In this document: positions 10,305 to 22,665 of the stretch, one piece after another | Position numbering within the stretch: the stretch's first letter is position 1 | Layout of the letters: each line of letters opens with the position of its first letter | Assembly: GCA_003254925.1 (NCBI GenBank) | Contig: QANZ01039462.1 | Span: 1-64,000 of the forward strand | From: Chamaecrista fasciculata | Taxonomy: Eukaryota; Streptophyta; Magnoliopsida; Fabales; Fabaceae | Direction of reading: 5' to 3' | Length of the DNA stretch: 64,000 nt | The notes under the pieces: generated by a model | Seen by the model: the letters and a program-made list of their open reading frames with translations, nothing else | The model's database searches: none | Told to the model about the DNA's origin: nothing | Position numbers and translations under genes: made by a program

Positions 10305-11570
10305 TTAGGGGAAATAGAAGTTAAGTTTTGCCATGTTCCAGGCGTTTGGAAGGGGCCTGCCTTCGGAGGTTTCCAGTTTGAAGGCGTTCCCAGGTAGGGC
10401 TTCCACGACCCTATAGGGGCCCTCCCAGTTTGGCCCTAGCTTTCCGTGCCTAGGGTCCTTCCTATTGTTCTCCACGGTTCTGAGCACCAAGTCCCCTACT
10501 TTAAGGGTTCTGGGTTTGATTTTGGAATCATGGTACTTCTTAACCATTTGATTGTAGGCAGCCTGCCTGATGGCTGCAACTTCTCTCCTTTCCTCCAAGC
10601 CATCCAGCGCTTGGAGCTTGGAGTTGGCGTCATTTGTACTCGGATAGTTGATTATCCTCTCAGTCGGGACGTTCACCTCAGTAGGTATCACTGCTTCATG
10701 CTCGTATGCCAAGGCAAAAGGGGTTTCCTTCGTGGTTGTTTGTTCTGTGGTCCTGTATGACCATAACACTGAGGGGAGCTCATCAACCCATCTTCCCTTA
10801 GCTGACTCTAGTCTTTTCTTGATTCCTTGTTTGATAATCCTATTGGCCAATTCAACTTGGCCATTTGTGGCAGGATGCTCCACCGAAGTGGTTTTGTGGT
10901 GAATCTTCCAGGCTTTGCAGAAGTCCTGGAATTTTTTGCTTGTGAATTGGGCGCCATTGTCAGATATCAGCGTGTTTGGAACGCCAAACCTGGTGATGAT
11001 ATTCTGCCATAGGAATTTTTCCATGGCTTCCGAGGTTATGGACGCCACAGCTTTGGCTTCCACCCACTTCGTAAAGTAGTCCACAACAACTATAAGAAAC
11101 TTTCTCTGATAGGTAGCCATCGGGAATGGTCCCGCGATGTCAATTCCCCATAGGTCAAACGGCCACGGGGAAGTGATGGCGTTCATGGGGGCTGTGTGTG
11201 AATGGATCATGTTGGCGTACTTCTGGCATTTCTCGCATGAGCGGACGACGCCTTCCGCGTCTTGCAGGAGTGTGGGCCAGTAGTAGCCTGCTCTTTGGAT
11301 CTTCCTCCGCATCACCATTAGGCCTTAGTGGCTTGCACACAACCCTTCGTGGACTTCAGTCAACACTCTGGTGACCTCCTCTCCTGCTATGCACTTGGCT
11401 CCAGGGTGACTGAAGTTCTTCCTGTATAAAGCCCCTTGTCTGATGAAGTATCTGCCAGATCTTCTTGTGACCTTCCTCGCCTCGCTTTTGTCCGAAGGGA
11501 GGGCACCCGGGTCCAGATATTTGAATATCGGCGTCCTCCAGTCGACAACTTCCTCCGTGGGAAGAATGTC
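10305..11570 (-). pseudogene. Tat gypsy integrase, minus strand
   Basis: Inserts element cDNA into the host genome. The open part (11318 to 10305, 337 residues) shows a YYWPT motif and CEKCQKY of the zinc-binding region, then the catalytic triad in the usual setting: D in GIDIAGPF, D in ISDNGAQF and E in NGQVELANR. A C-terminal GKLGPNWEGPYRV segment, typical of gypsy integrases, follows. Upstream, in the same frame, a UAA at 11325-11327 separates the catalytic core from the remainder of the zinc-binding region (about 11330-11570). The stop after KLNFYFP is where pol ends in this lineage. Confidence 0.88.
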
Positions 11571-12217
11571 CTACTCTAGTATCGAGGGCTCCCTAAGAGT
11601 TGTTTTGATGATGGAGTCCCTGCCTCCTTTGTTCGGCTTAGACGCCAGTTTGGCGAGTTCATCTGCTCGGGTGTTCTCGCTTCGTGAGATGTGCTTAAAG
11701 GTGGCCTCAATCCTAGAGCCTTCGATGACCTTCCTTGCCTTTTCGGCGTATTGGACCATAGTCGGGTCTTTGGTTTCGTATTCCCCATTCATTTGTCGTA
11801 CCACTAGTTGGGAGTCTGCGAAGATTTCCAAATTTTTGGCGCCGATGTTGGCTGCCAACTTCAAAGCAGCTATCAACGCCTCATATTCCGCTTGGTTGTT
11901 GGTGACTGAACACTCAATCTCGATTGATTGCTCGATGATGGAGCCATCCGGGGCTCGCATCACTATTCCTGCTCCGCGCTGGGAGTTTGACCCGGCGCCA
12001 TCGATGTGCACGCTCCATGTCCAATTTTGGGCGTTGTCAGGGCCAGTCATTTCTGCTAAGAAATCCGCCAAGGCCTGTCCCTTGATGGCCCTTCTCGGCT
12101 CGTAAGCTATCCCATATTCTGAGATTTCCACAGACCAAACTGACATTCTCCCCGCGATGTCCGGCTGCTCAATCATCTGCTTGATGGGTCTATCCGTTCT
12201 GACGATTATTTGGAACT
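11571..12217 (-). pseudogene. Tat gypsy RNase H domain, minus strand
   Basis: Degrades the RNA strand of the RNA-DNA hybrid during reverse transcription. The acidic residues are visible in order: D in HIDGAGS, E in NNQAEYEAL, D in FADSQLV and D in TRADELAK. The upstream linker (IKGQALADFLAEM) is a Tat hallmark. The frame is cut at 12217 by the Copia insertion and resumes at 20646, where the minus strand continues with LRHYYQ. That continuity across the insertion shows both halves belong to one original pol. Confidence 0.87.
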
Positions 12218-12222
12218 GCTGG

Positions 12223-13647
12223 TGTTGGAGATTGTGCCCTAGGGCCAATCGTTTTATGTGAAATGTTATGAACATTTGGATTAATTTATAGAGATAAATT
12301 AATGTGTTATCATATTATTAGCATGTTTACTATGATAATGTCGGTGGTTAATTATGAGATAATTAATCTAAATTTGTCCCTGGTCGATTGTTTTCGTGGG
12401 AACGAAAATGAACTAAGACCAGCATGACCTCGGTGCATAGAGATGCATGCACTAGATGCTGGGACGAGAGTCATGGTGTAATTACGTAAGGGGTTACGAG
12501 TTGCTGGACTGACCCGGAGAGTCCTGTATGGGTTTAGTCATCAGCTTGCATCCCCTGTACACCTGTCGCGATGCCTTAGACCTGAGGTCATCATTATTCT
12601 GGCGTTGCAGTTGTCAAACTTTGGCTTAGTCTAACGTTGCCTGTGACAAGGTAGCCATAAGGGCTAAGTGCGGGTTTGATTGATTGTCGTGCTGAGGAAT
12701 GTGGATTGGCCAAGATGGGATTTTGTCCCTCATTAGATGGGAGATATCTAACTGGCGCCCTCGATGAGTCTGTCCAAGGGAAAGAGTGGCCACTCAGTAA
12801 ATTGGGACTTACTCAGGGAATCGAGAAAGTTGAGGTTTGGATTATGGATGACTTTCCTGTGCCTAATCTATGACCAAGATATCGTACGACAATAGGGTCT
12901 GTGACATGGGGGTACTAAGGTTAAGTCGGTTTTTGGTAAAAACGATAACTCACGTGTTTTGGGTAGTCGTGATGGCTTGCTAGAGTCCGCTCACGACTTG
13001 TAGGTCATGGAGATGACTTGCTGCCAACTTCATGTGGGGCCTGCTGGGTCACACATAAGCAGGATCAGGACACCGTTTTAATAGGGACACGAATTAGGGT
13101 TAATTCGTGGGTCACTCCGGTGGCACGATTTAAGACAGCAGAAATGTCTGGGACATTAAGTCTTGTCTTAATTAGTCTACAGTTGTGGAATATTTAGATT
13201 TGTGGGGAAAAGTTTAAATATAATAATTGTTAAATGATTAATAGGGATTAATTATTTACAATTAAAATATTAGGGAAAAATAATTCAGATAAGTTTCCTA
13301 AAAGTTGGGAAATTATTGAATTATAAAATTCCCCAATATTAAAATGAGGGTGGCGCCTCATGTGACATATTTGGATTAATAAAATTGTTTTATTAAATCA
13401 AATAATAAGTTTGAATTCAAAAGATTTGATGAAGATATCAAAAGATTTGATTCAAACAGATTTGGTGAGATCTCCTCTCAGTATCTTTGGAGAATCATGA
13501 ATTCCTAAGAGTTAAGAAGGTTTTTGATTTATTAAATTCCAAGATAAAATGGAGGGAGTTAGGCCCCTTCTCTTGTGGGTCCCATGGGAGATTTGATTTT
13601 CCATTTGATTCTTAGAGATTGCATTTTGAATTTAAATTGAAATATTA
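12223..13647 (+). repeat. 5' LTR of the nested Copia element, truncated at its 3' side
   Basis: Collinear with 18582-20006 of the complete 3' LTR, then breaks after '...aaatatta' at 13647, where the intact copy continues 'aggtaatatttt'. Missing are the last 630 bp or so of the LTR and the primer-binding site. The short open frame at 12676-12873 recurs at 19035-19232 because it is LTR sequence; it is not a gene. Confidence 0.9.
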
Positions 13648-14241
13648 CACCAGAGTGGGAGACGACACGCAGGCCTTATTTACCGAAATAAACCTCCTAG
13701 AGCCATATCCAACACCACACAATTCAAATATGAACAATTCATACATTATGTCAAACACGGTACATAACACATATATTAAAACTCCTTTTAAGATTGTGTT
13801 CAATTTAGGGTCTGTGCAATTTTAACATGCCTTTTCTTGAGATTAGGCCTTTTATCAATAATTATAAATACCATGAATCTCCATTCAAGAATTTAAAATT
13901 ATTGACCCCCAAAAATTTTAAAATTCATAATTTTAATAAATTTTCAGCCACCTTTATAATATAATAATTAAAACTCTTTTAACTATAATTATAAAGGAAT
14001 TTCGACTTTGGCCTAAATACTCAAGAAAAATTTTTCCAATCGATCCAATCGATTCTATATGTATCATATACATATAATTTGCACCTTTTCTGTAGATTGA
14101 ATTTTTAAGAAAAATATTCGGTGGCTTTTTTGTAAAACCAAAAACGGTGATTGAAAGCAGTAAACAGTAAACACACATACCATACATCACATGTACACAT
14201 AACAGTTTTAAATCCTAGAACTAACCAGGCTCTGATACCAC
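13648..14241 (-). mobile_element. Inverted Copia leader with Met-tRNA primer-binding site
   Basis: On the minus strand, TGGTATCAGAGCC lies at 14228-14240, one base beyond the end of the inverted LTR, followed by leader sequence reading leftwards ('tggttagttctagg...'). It is AT-rich and has no gag that I can recognise. Its left end is fused directly to the broken plus-strand LTR at 13647/13648. Confidence 0.8.
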
Positions 14242-16315
14242 TGTTGGGAATTCTAGGCGCCTAACGCAGCGGAAGCAAATATAAAATTAAAATAAAACGC
14301 GCCAAGTCCTAAAATTCCCGAACGGATCCGTTAGCAGAATTTAAAACTTTTAAGATAGTGGTATACCTCACGAGTTTCAATCGGTTGGTTGTACAAGGCA
14401 TGTCCTAGGAGTCCACTCGCAGCGTCCTCCCTCTGCCGGTGATCCACACGAACAGTTTCTTGGGCACCAAGGTGCTAGCCTTCCGTTCTTTTCTCCAAAA
14501 GAGCCAGGGACCAATCTACAGTGTCTTTGAACTCAAGAACTCCTTCTTGATTCAAAATCCAAAAGTGGCGCAATAGAGAATTCCCACAAGAACTCCTTCT
14601 TATTTTCTCTATCTCACAAACCCTAATTTTTGGTAACTGCAAATCGATTTTCCTAACTCCTTAGGCAAAATCGATTTTTCCTCTCTCAACTCTTGGGAGC
14701 CAAAAATTCTCACTGAATGAGCTAGGGTTCATAGAGGTGGCGAATTTCTCTCTCTCTTAAAGGAGGATGAAAATTGCACAAAATGAATTCTCACTTTCTT
14801 ACTCCCTTAGGCGCCTAGCCTAGGGCTTTTATAATTATTTTTAGAGCATTATTATAATTCTAAATTATAATAATATGGCTTCATGAATTGAATTTACAAT
14901 TATAATATTACCATAATATTTAATTTAAATTCAAATCGTAATCTCAGAGAATCAAATGAGAGATCAAATCTCCCTTTGAAATCCTCCAAGATGGCGCCAC
15001 ATTGCCCTAATATATCCTTGGAATAAAAAACCTTCCTAACTCTTAGGAAGTCATGATTCTCCAAAGATCCTGATTTCAGATCTCATCAAATCAATTTGAA
15101 TCAAATCTTTTGATATCTCCATCAAATCTTTTGAATTCAAATTCATGAATTAAATTAATAAAATAATTTTATTAATCTAAATATCATAAAAGAGGCGCCA
15201 CCCTCATGCCTTAATATTAGGGAATTTTATAATTCAATAATTTCCTAACTTTTAGGAACCTTATCTGAATTATTTTCCCTCATATTTTAATTGTAAATAA
15301 TTAATCCCCATTAATCATTTAACAATTATTATATTTAAATTTGTCCCACAAATTTAAATACTTCACAACTGTAGATTAATTAAGACAAGACTTAATGTCC
15401 CAGACATTTCGCTGTGTCTTAAATCGTGCCACCGGAGTGACCCACGAATTAACCCTAATTCGTGTCCCTATTTAAACAGTGTCCTAATCCTGCTCGTGTG
15501 TGACCCAGCAGGCCCCACGTGAAGTTGGCAGCAGGTCATCCCCATGACCTACAAGTCGTGAGCATACTCTAGCAAGCCATCACGACTACCCAAAACACGT
15601 GAGTTATCGTTTTTACCAAAACCGACTTAACCTTAGTACCACCTTGTCATAGACCCTATTGTCACACGATATCTTGGTCATGGATTAGGCACAGGAAAGT
15701 CATCCATAATCCAAACATCAACTTTCTCGATTTCCTGAGTAAGTCCCATATCCCAGCGTGGCCACGCATTTCCTTGGACAGACTCATCGAAGGCGCCAGT
15801 TAGATATCTCTCATTTAACGAGGGACAAAATCCCATCTTGGCCAATCCACATTCCTCAGCACGACAATCAACCAGACCCGTACTTAGCCCTTATGGCTAC
15901 CCTGTTACGGGCAACGTTAGACTAAGCCAAAGTCTGACAATTGCAACGCCGGAATAATGATGACCTCAGGTCTAAGACGTCGTGACAGGTGTACAGGAGA
16001 GGCAAGCTGATGACTAAACCCATGCAGGACTCTCCGGGTCAGTCCAGCAACTCGTAATTGCACCATGACTCTCGTACCAGGATCTCGTGCATGCATCTCC
16101 ATGCACCGAGGTCATGCTGGTCTTAGTTCATTTTTGTTCCCACGAAAACAATCGACCAGGGACAGATTTAGATTAATTATCTCATAATTAGTCACGGACT
16201 GTTATCATAGTAAACATGATAATAATATGATAACCATTAATTTATCTCCATAAATTAATCAATATGTTCAAAACATATTTATAAAATGATTGGCCCTAGG
16301 GCACAATCTCCAACA
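14242..16315 (-). repeat. Complete inverted LTR of the same Copia family
   Basis: About 2074 bp, with proper termini TGTTGG...CCCAACA when read on the minus strand, and the same content as 18582-20640 in reverse. It joins integrase coding sequence in plus orientation at 16316 with no spacer. The LTR therefore has the right chemistry for an insertion end on that side. Confidence 0.9.
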
Positions 16316-18529
16316 AGTAGTTGTGGGATAGTCTCACAACTTACTCCTCCTGGAACACCACAGTGGAATGGTGTGTCTGAGAGGAGGAATCGAACTCTAT
16401 TAGATATGGTTCGGTCTATGACGAGTCAAACTGATGTTCCGCCATCCTTTTGGGGGTACGCTCTAGAAGCTGCCGCTTTCACACTTAACCGTGTTCCGTC
16501 CAAGGCTGTTGAGAAGACACCATATGAGATATGGAGTGGGAGGAGTCCCATTATGTCTTACCTCAAGGTTTGGGGATGTGAGGTTTACGTTAAGCAACAA
16601 GCTAACGATAAACTGTCTCCCAAATCCCTCAAGTGTCTGTTTGTGGGATACCCCAAGGAAACGAGGGGATATTATGTCTACTGCCCTACTGACGTGAGGA
16701 GTGGATTCTTCTTAGAGAAGGACCTAGTTTCCAAAAGAAACAGTGGGAGTAAGATAGAGTTTGAAGAAGTTCAAGTTCCACAAGACGCGTCAGAGGCGCA
16801 GACGGAAACTGGAGAAGGATCATAAGATGTTGTGGTAGCTCCTCCACTGACACAAGGACCACGAAGGTCTGATAGGACACGTTTCCAGCCAAAGAGATAT
16901 TACGGATTTCTCGTGATTGAAAACAAGGATGTGTTGCTCACAGAGCGTGGTGAACCCACCACCTATCAAGAGGCCATCGTAGATCCCAACTCTGAGAAAT
17001 GGGTTGAAGCCATGAAGGCTGAAATGCAATCTATGTACGACAACAAGGTATGGACCTTGGTCGCTCCACCTGAAGGGGTAAAACCCGTAGGGTGCAAGTG
17101 GGTTTTCAAGGAGAAAACAGACATGGATGGCAATGTTACCGTCTTCAAGGCGAGGCTAGTTGCGAAGGGATTTACGCAACGTCATGGTATAGACTATGAC
17201 GAAACGTTTTCGCCTGTTGCAATGGCCAAATCCATTAGGATCCTCCTTGCCATAGCCGCATATTATGACTATGAGATATGGCAAATGGATGTCAAAACAG
17301 CGTTCCTTCACGGAAGGCTGCCTGAGGACGTGTATATGATACAACCTGAGAGGTTTGTATGTCCTGAGGCACCAAACATGGTATGCAAGCTTCAGAGATC
17401 CATTTATGGATTGAAGCAAGCATCCAGGAGTTGGAATCATCGTTTTGATGAAGTAGTCAAAGAGTTTGGCTTCTTACAAAACCCTGACGAACCTTGTGTT
17501 TACAAGAAGGTTAGTGGGAGCACTATCGTGTTCTTGGTACTATATGTCGATGACATATTACTCATTGGAAACAATGTTCCAACCTTAGAGATTATTAAAT
17601 CTTGGTTGGGAAAATCTTTCTCAATGAAGGACTTGGGAGAAGCTGCCTATATTCTAGGCATTAAGATCTATAGGGATAGATCTCCGGGGCTTCTCGGATT
17701 GAGTCAGAGTACATACTTGGATAAGGTATTGTAGAGGTTCAATATGCAGGATTCCAAGAAGGGATTCATTCCGATGAATCATGGGCTGACCCTGAGCAAG
17801 AAACAGTGTCCCAAGACACTTGTTGAGCGAGGGCGCATGAGTGGAATTCCCTATGCCTCGGCCATAGGATCCATCATGTATGCCATGCTATGTACTCGAC
17901 CCGATGTGTCGTTTGCCCTAAGTATGACGAGCCGATTCCAACAAGACCCTGGTGAGGATCATTGGATCGCTGTTAAGAATATCCTTAAGTACTTGAGAAG
18001 GACTAAGGATGAGTTCTTGGTGTACGGTGGAACTGATGAGGAGCTATGTGTAAGGGGTTACACAGATGCTAGTTTCCAAACCAACCAAGATGACTTTAAA
18101 TCGCAGTCAGGATACGTGTTTCTCCTGAACGGTGGCAGCGTGAGTTGGAAGAGTTCCAAGCAGAGCACGATTGCCGATTCTACAACGGAATCCGAGTATA
18201 TTGCAGCATCGGATGCAGCAAAGGAGGCTGTGTGGATTAGAAAGTTCATCTTAGAGCTTGGCGTGGTTCCGACCATTTTTGATCTCGTTACCCTGTATTG
18301 CGACAATAGTGGTGCTATTGCGCAAGCCAAGGAGCCACGGTCCCACCAGAGGACCAAACATATACTCAGACGTTTTCACCTTGTCAGGGATATGATTGAC
18401 AGAGGTGATGTGAAGATATGTAAAGTAGCAGGCGAGGACAACGTTGCTGATCCTCTGACTAAGCCTCTTGCAAGGGTTATACATGAGAGACATGTATCGT
18501 CGATGGGGATTAGACACATTGATCAGTGA
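16316..18529 (+). pseudogene. Copia pol: end of integrase, reverse transcriptase, RNase H
   Basis: One continuous frame broken by UAA at 16823-16825 and UAG at 17732-17734. It starts abruptly inside integrase, just before the E of the catalytic core region (TPQWNGVSERRNRTLL), followed by the Copia GKG-type tail (LKVWGCEVYV, FVGYP). The RT has the Copia marks WVFKEK, QMDVKTAFLHG, IYGLKQASR and the catalytic YVDD in LYVDDILLIG. The RNase H follows with DASFQTN, TESEYIAAS and LYCDNSGAI and ends TKHILRR...DPLTKPL, as is usual for this superfamily. A purine-rich CAACTGGGAG about 40 bp past the stop is the polypurine tract just before the 3' LTR. Confidence 0.93.
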
Positions 18530-18581
18530 ACCTAGGAGTAGGAACAGCTAGATTGATTGTACCCTAGTGCAACTGGGAGTC

Positions 18582-20640
18582 TGTTGGAGATTGAGCCCTA
18601 GGGCCAATCGTTTTATGTGAAATGTTATGAACATTTGGATTAATTTATAGAGATAAATTAATGTGTTATCATATTATTAGCATGTTTACTATGATAACGT
18701 CTGGGGTTAATTATGAGATAATTAATCTAAATTTGTCCCTGGTCGATTGTTTTCGTGGGAACGAAAATGAACTAAGACCAGCATGACCTCGGTGCATAGA
18801 GATGCATGCACTAGATGCTAGGATGAGAGTCATGGTGCAATTACGTAAGGTGTTACGAGTTGCTGGACTGACCCGAAGAGTCCTGCATGGGTTTAGTCAT
18901 CAGCTTGCCTCTCCTGTACACCAGTCGCGATGCCTTAGACCTGACGTCATCATTATTCCAGCGTTGTAGTTGTCAAACTTTGGCTTAGTCTAACGTTGCC
19001 TGTGACAAGGTAGCCTTAAGGGCTAAGTGCGGGTATGATTGATTGCCGTGCTGAGGAATGTGGATTGGCCAAGATGGGATTTTGTCCCTCATTAGATGGG
19101 AGATATCTAACTGGCGCCCTCGATGAGTCTGTCCAAGGGAAAGAGTGGCCACTCAGTAAATTGGGACTTACTCAGGGAATCGAGAAAGTTGAGGTTTGGA
19201 TTATGGATGACTTTCCTGTGCCTAATCCATGACCAAGATATCGTAGGACAATAGGGTCTGTGACATGGGGGTACTAAGGTTAAGTCGGTTTTTGGTAAAA
19301 ACGATAACTCACGTGTTTTGGGTAGTCGTGATGGCTTGCTAGAGTCCGCTCACGACTTGTAGGTCATGGAGATGACTTGCTGCCAACTTCACGTGGGGCC
19401 TGCTGGGTCACACATGAGCAGGATCAGGACACTGTTTTAATAGGGACACGAATTAGGGTTAATTCGTGGGTCACTCCGGTGGCACGATTTAAGACAGCAG
19501 AAATGTCTGGGACATTAAGTCTTGTCTTAATTAGTCTACAGTTGTGGAATATTTAGATTTGTGGGGACAAGTTTAAATATAATAATTGTTAAATGATTAA
19601 TAGGGATTAATTATTTACAATTAAAATATTAGGGAAAAATAATTCAGATAAGTTTCCTAAAAGTTAGGAAATTATTGAATTATAAAATTCTCCAATATTA
19701 AAATGAGGCTGGCGCGTCATGTGACATATTTGGAATAATAAAATTGTTTTATTAAATCAAATAATAAGTTTGAATTCAAAAGATTTGATGAAGATATCAA
19801 AAGATTTGATTCAAACAGATTTGGTGAGATCTCCTCTTAGTATCTTTGGAGAATCATGAATTCCTAAGAGTTAGGAAGGTTTTTGATTTATTAAATTCCA
19901 AGATAAAATGGAGGGAGTTTGGCGCCTTCTCTTGTGGGTCCCATGGGAGATTTGATCTTGCATTTGATTCTCAGAGATTGCATTTTGAATTTAAATTGAA
20001 ATATTAAGGTAATATTTTAATTGTAAATTCAAGTCCTAAAATAATTATATTATCAGAATATCATGATTTTAGGAATTTTCAAATCACCAAAAATTATGCT
20101 TATTTATAGGGGGCAAGTCGACTTGCCTAACCCTAGAGCTCACATTGTGATTTTGTCTTCCTCCTTGTAGAGAGAGAGAAAAATCGACTTTAGCCTTAGA
20201 TAGAGGAAAATCGATTTTTATCTAAGGTGTTAGGAAAAATCGAATTCCACCATTAAAACTAGGGTTTTTGTGAGAGAAGAAAAGGCAAGAAGGAGTTCTT
20301 GTGGGGGGTTTCTTCTGTGCGTCGTTTTGTAGTTGGATTCAAGAAGGAGTTCTTGAATTCAAACACTGTAGATTGGTCCCTGGTTCTTTTGGAGAAAAGA
20401 ACGGAAGGCTAGCACCTTGGTGCCCAAGAAACTATTCGTGTGGATTACCGGCAGAGGGAGAACGCTGAGAGTGGGCTCCTTGCACACGCCTTGTACAACC
20501 GATTGAAACTCGTGAGGTATACCACTATCTAAAAGTTTTAAATTCTACTAGCGGATCCGTTCGGGAATTCTAGGACTAGGCGCTTTATTTTATTTGTTTT
20601 CTTTTGCTTCCGCTGCGTTTGGCGCCTAGAATTCCCAACA
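18582..20640 (+). repeat. Complete 3' LTR of the nested Copia element (2059 bp)
   Basis: Begins TGTTGGAGATTG and ends GGCGCCTAGAATTCCCAACA. It is preceded by the polypurine tract and followed by the GCTGG target duplication. It is unusually long for Copia and contains several blocks that recur in the fragments at 519-1284, 12223-13647, 14242-16315 and, more distantly, 24109-26471. Confidence 0.92.
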
Positions 20641-20645
20641 GCTGG

Positions 20646-22283
20646 TAGTAGTGTCTCAACTTCCTAGTTGAGTGAAGCAGCGAGAACGTCAATTTTTCTA
20701 TGCGGTGATACCATTTTTCAGCTCCCGTGAGCGTTTTGCTAGTGAAGTAGATGGGTTTCTGTTCTTCCCCATCTTATAGCACCAAAGTTGAACTGACTGC
20801 GTCATTTGTGGACGCCAAGTAGACATAGATTGGTTTATCCTTGACTGGGATTACCAAGATTGGCGGTGACGCCAGATATACTTTCAACTTTTGGAAGGCT
20901 TCCTCGCATTCCTTGGTCCATTCAAATTTTTTATTCGCTTTAAGTGTTTGGAAAAAGGGTAAGCATCTGTCAGCAGACCTGAAGGTAAAGAGAGCTATCG
21001 ATGAGTAATACTCGTTTTATTGATAAAAAGTATGCGTCGAAAGACGGCTTACATGGCAGCAAATAAAAATTTTGACACGGACAGAAACTGAAAACATGAC
21101 ATGACTGAAATAAGACTCGAAACAAGATAGTAGTTGTAAAGCTTTATTGCCGAGGAGGCGTTAGGAACCTTCTACCTCGACAGGAACCTATGGAGAGCCG
21201 CTAGCTTGCCGTTGAGGCGTTGGACTTCCTTGACTGATTTTGGGGACTTCATCTCTAGAATGGCTCTGCACTGATCTGGGTTTGCTTCGATCCCTCTGTT
21301 AGTCAGCATGAATCCGAGGAATTTCCCCCCATTGACCCCGAAGGCGCATTTCGAAGGGTTCAGCTTCATCTGGTACTTGCGCAGCTGGTTGAAGATTTCT
21401 TTCAAATCCTCAGTGTGCTTTCCCCCTTCCTTGGTCTTTACCACCATGTCGTCGACATAGAATTCCAAATTCTTTCCTATGTAATCTCTGAAGAAGAGAT
21501 CCATCATCCTTTGGTAGGTGGCGCCCGCATTCTTCAATCCGAAAGGCATCACCGTGTAGCAGTATGTTCCAGCTCCGTTATGAAAGCCGTTATTTCGGCG
21601 TCCTCGGGATTCATCTTTATCTGGTTGTAGCCGCTGAAGGCATCCAGAAAACTCATCGTTTGGTGACCACAAGTCCCATCCACTAGCTTGTCAATGTTAG
21701 GCAGTGGGTAATGGTCCTTTGGGCAAGCCTTATTTAGATCCGTGAAATCCACGCACATCCTCCATTTGTCGTTGGCTTTCTTGACCAACACCACGTTGGA
21801 GAGCCACTCAGGGTACTTGGTTTCTCTGATGAAACCTGCAGCTAACAGCTTGCCTACTTCTTCTTTTATCGCCATCTGGCGCTCATGGCCAAAGAGGCGT
21901 TTACGCTGGATCACTCCTTGCCTGCCATCAGTGTTGAGGCTGTGGCAGATAAGCTTCAGGTCAATCCCTGGCATGTCTGCAGGACACCAGGCGAAGACAT
22001 TTGAGGACTCCCTTAGGAGTTGGATGAGCTCGGCCTTTTCGGCCTCGTGTAACAGCATATTAACTTGTACAGTTTTCTCCGTATCTTCTCCCAGCTGTAT
22101 AGCTTCTAAGTCCCATGTAGGTTTTGGCCTCTGAACAGAGACCTCATCTCTGAAGTCCTCTACCTCACAATTCAGAACTTCAGGCTCCACCGCTTTTTGG
22201 GCGCTCTCATCTTCTTTGATGACCCTTGTCTTTCTTTTCCGCTTCTCCTCGTTAGTCTTCTCAAGACTCACCGCATAGCACTG
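20646..22283 (-). pseudogene. Tat gypsy reverse transcriptase and start of RNase H, minus strand
   Basis: Copies element RNA into DNA. Motifs in order on the minus strand are PEWLSNVVLVKK, WRMCVDFTDLN, PLPNIDKLVDGT, FLDAFSGYNQI, then VMPFGLKNAGATYQR and catalytic YVDD in EFYVDDMVVKT. The connection region follows with KFEWTKECEEAF and LASPPIL. Lesions: a UGA between protease and RT near 22285, a frameshift near 21570-21600 between motifs C and D, a foreign insert of about 170 bp around 20995-21165, and a further stop near 20778. The gene is certainly dead. Confidence 0.87.
20985..21165. other. Foreign insert of about 170 bp within Tat RT/RNase H linker
   Basis: In the minus-strand pol reading, LAALHRFLSR is expected to run directly into SADRCLPFF, but about 170 bp of non-pol, AT-richer sequence ('ttttattgataaaaagtatgcg...') lies between them. 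It resembles in style the AT-rich 3' flank of antisense genes in Tat elements (compare about 10215-10235). I see no clear target duplication. Confidence 0.5.
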
Positions 22284-22665
22284 TCAAGCTGTTTTCTGGT
22301 TTGTTGTCACTTGCCCTACTCCCTGTGGAGTTGGGAATTTCATACGCAGGTGAGCAGTGGATATTACCGCTCTCATCTTGTTCAAGGAGGGGCGCCCAAG
22401 GAGGACATTGTACGCCGAGGGCGCCTGCACTACTAAGAATTCCACAGTGTTACTTGTCACTCTTGGGTACTCCCCCACGGTGAGTCGCAAGTCAATCTTT
22501 TCGATGGCTGGAATCTGGTCTCCTGTGAACCCTATCAGGCTTCCATAGTGTTCTTTCAAGTCCGACATTGGAATGCCTAGCTGGTCGAAGCATGGCTTGT
22601 ACATAATGTCTGCAGAAGAGCCCTGATCCACCATGATCCTTTCCACCATAAAGCTGCCGATCTGG
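22284..22665 (-). pseudogene. Tat gypsy aspartic protease region, minus strand
   Basis: Processes the polyprotein. The active-site region reads MVDQGSSADIMY, where the family normally has VD(T/G)GSSADI. FLVVQAPSAYNVLLGRP downstream is the usual Tat protease C-terminal region. It is joined to gag by a one-base frame change near 22655-22680 and ends in an in-frame UGA just before RT. Confidence 0.82.

Larger units (their letters stand above)
12218..20645 (+). mobile_element. Rearranged Copia element nested in the Tat pol gene, with 5-bp target duplication
   Basis: Outer ends TGTTGG (12223) and CCAACA (20640) are bracketed by GCTGG at 12218-12222 and 20641-20645. The layout is a truncated plus LTR, an inverted leader with primer-binding site, a complete inverted LTR, a 3' pol fragment, and a complete plus LTR. 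Gag, protease and the first part of integrase are absent. By eye the two outer LTRs differ by roughly 2.5-3% over the shared 1425 bp, which suggests a fairly young insertion, though differences are denser in the first 400 bp. Confidence 0.9.

Noticed and set aside
11443..12105. 220-codon plus-strand frame
   Set aside because: It is the antisense shadow of the Tat RNase H domain, whose catalytic motifs are on the minus strand.
12676..12873. 65-codon frame, repeated at 19035-19232
   Set aside because: It is part of the Copia LTR, present because the LTR is duplicated.
16080..16320. Short frame start at 16286 as the true start of the Copia integrase
   Set aside because: The first ten codons of that frame lie in the inverted LTR; the integrase sequence only begins at 16316.
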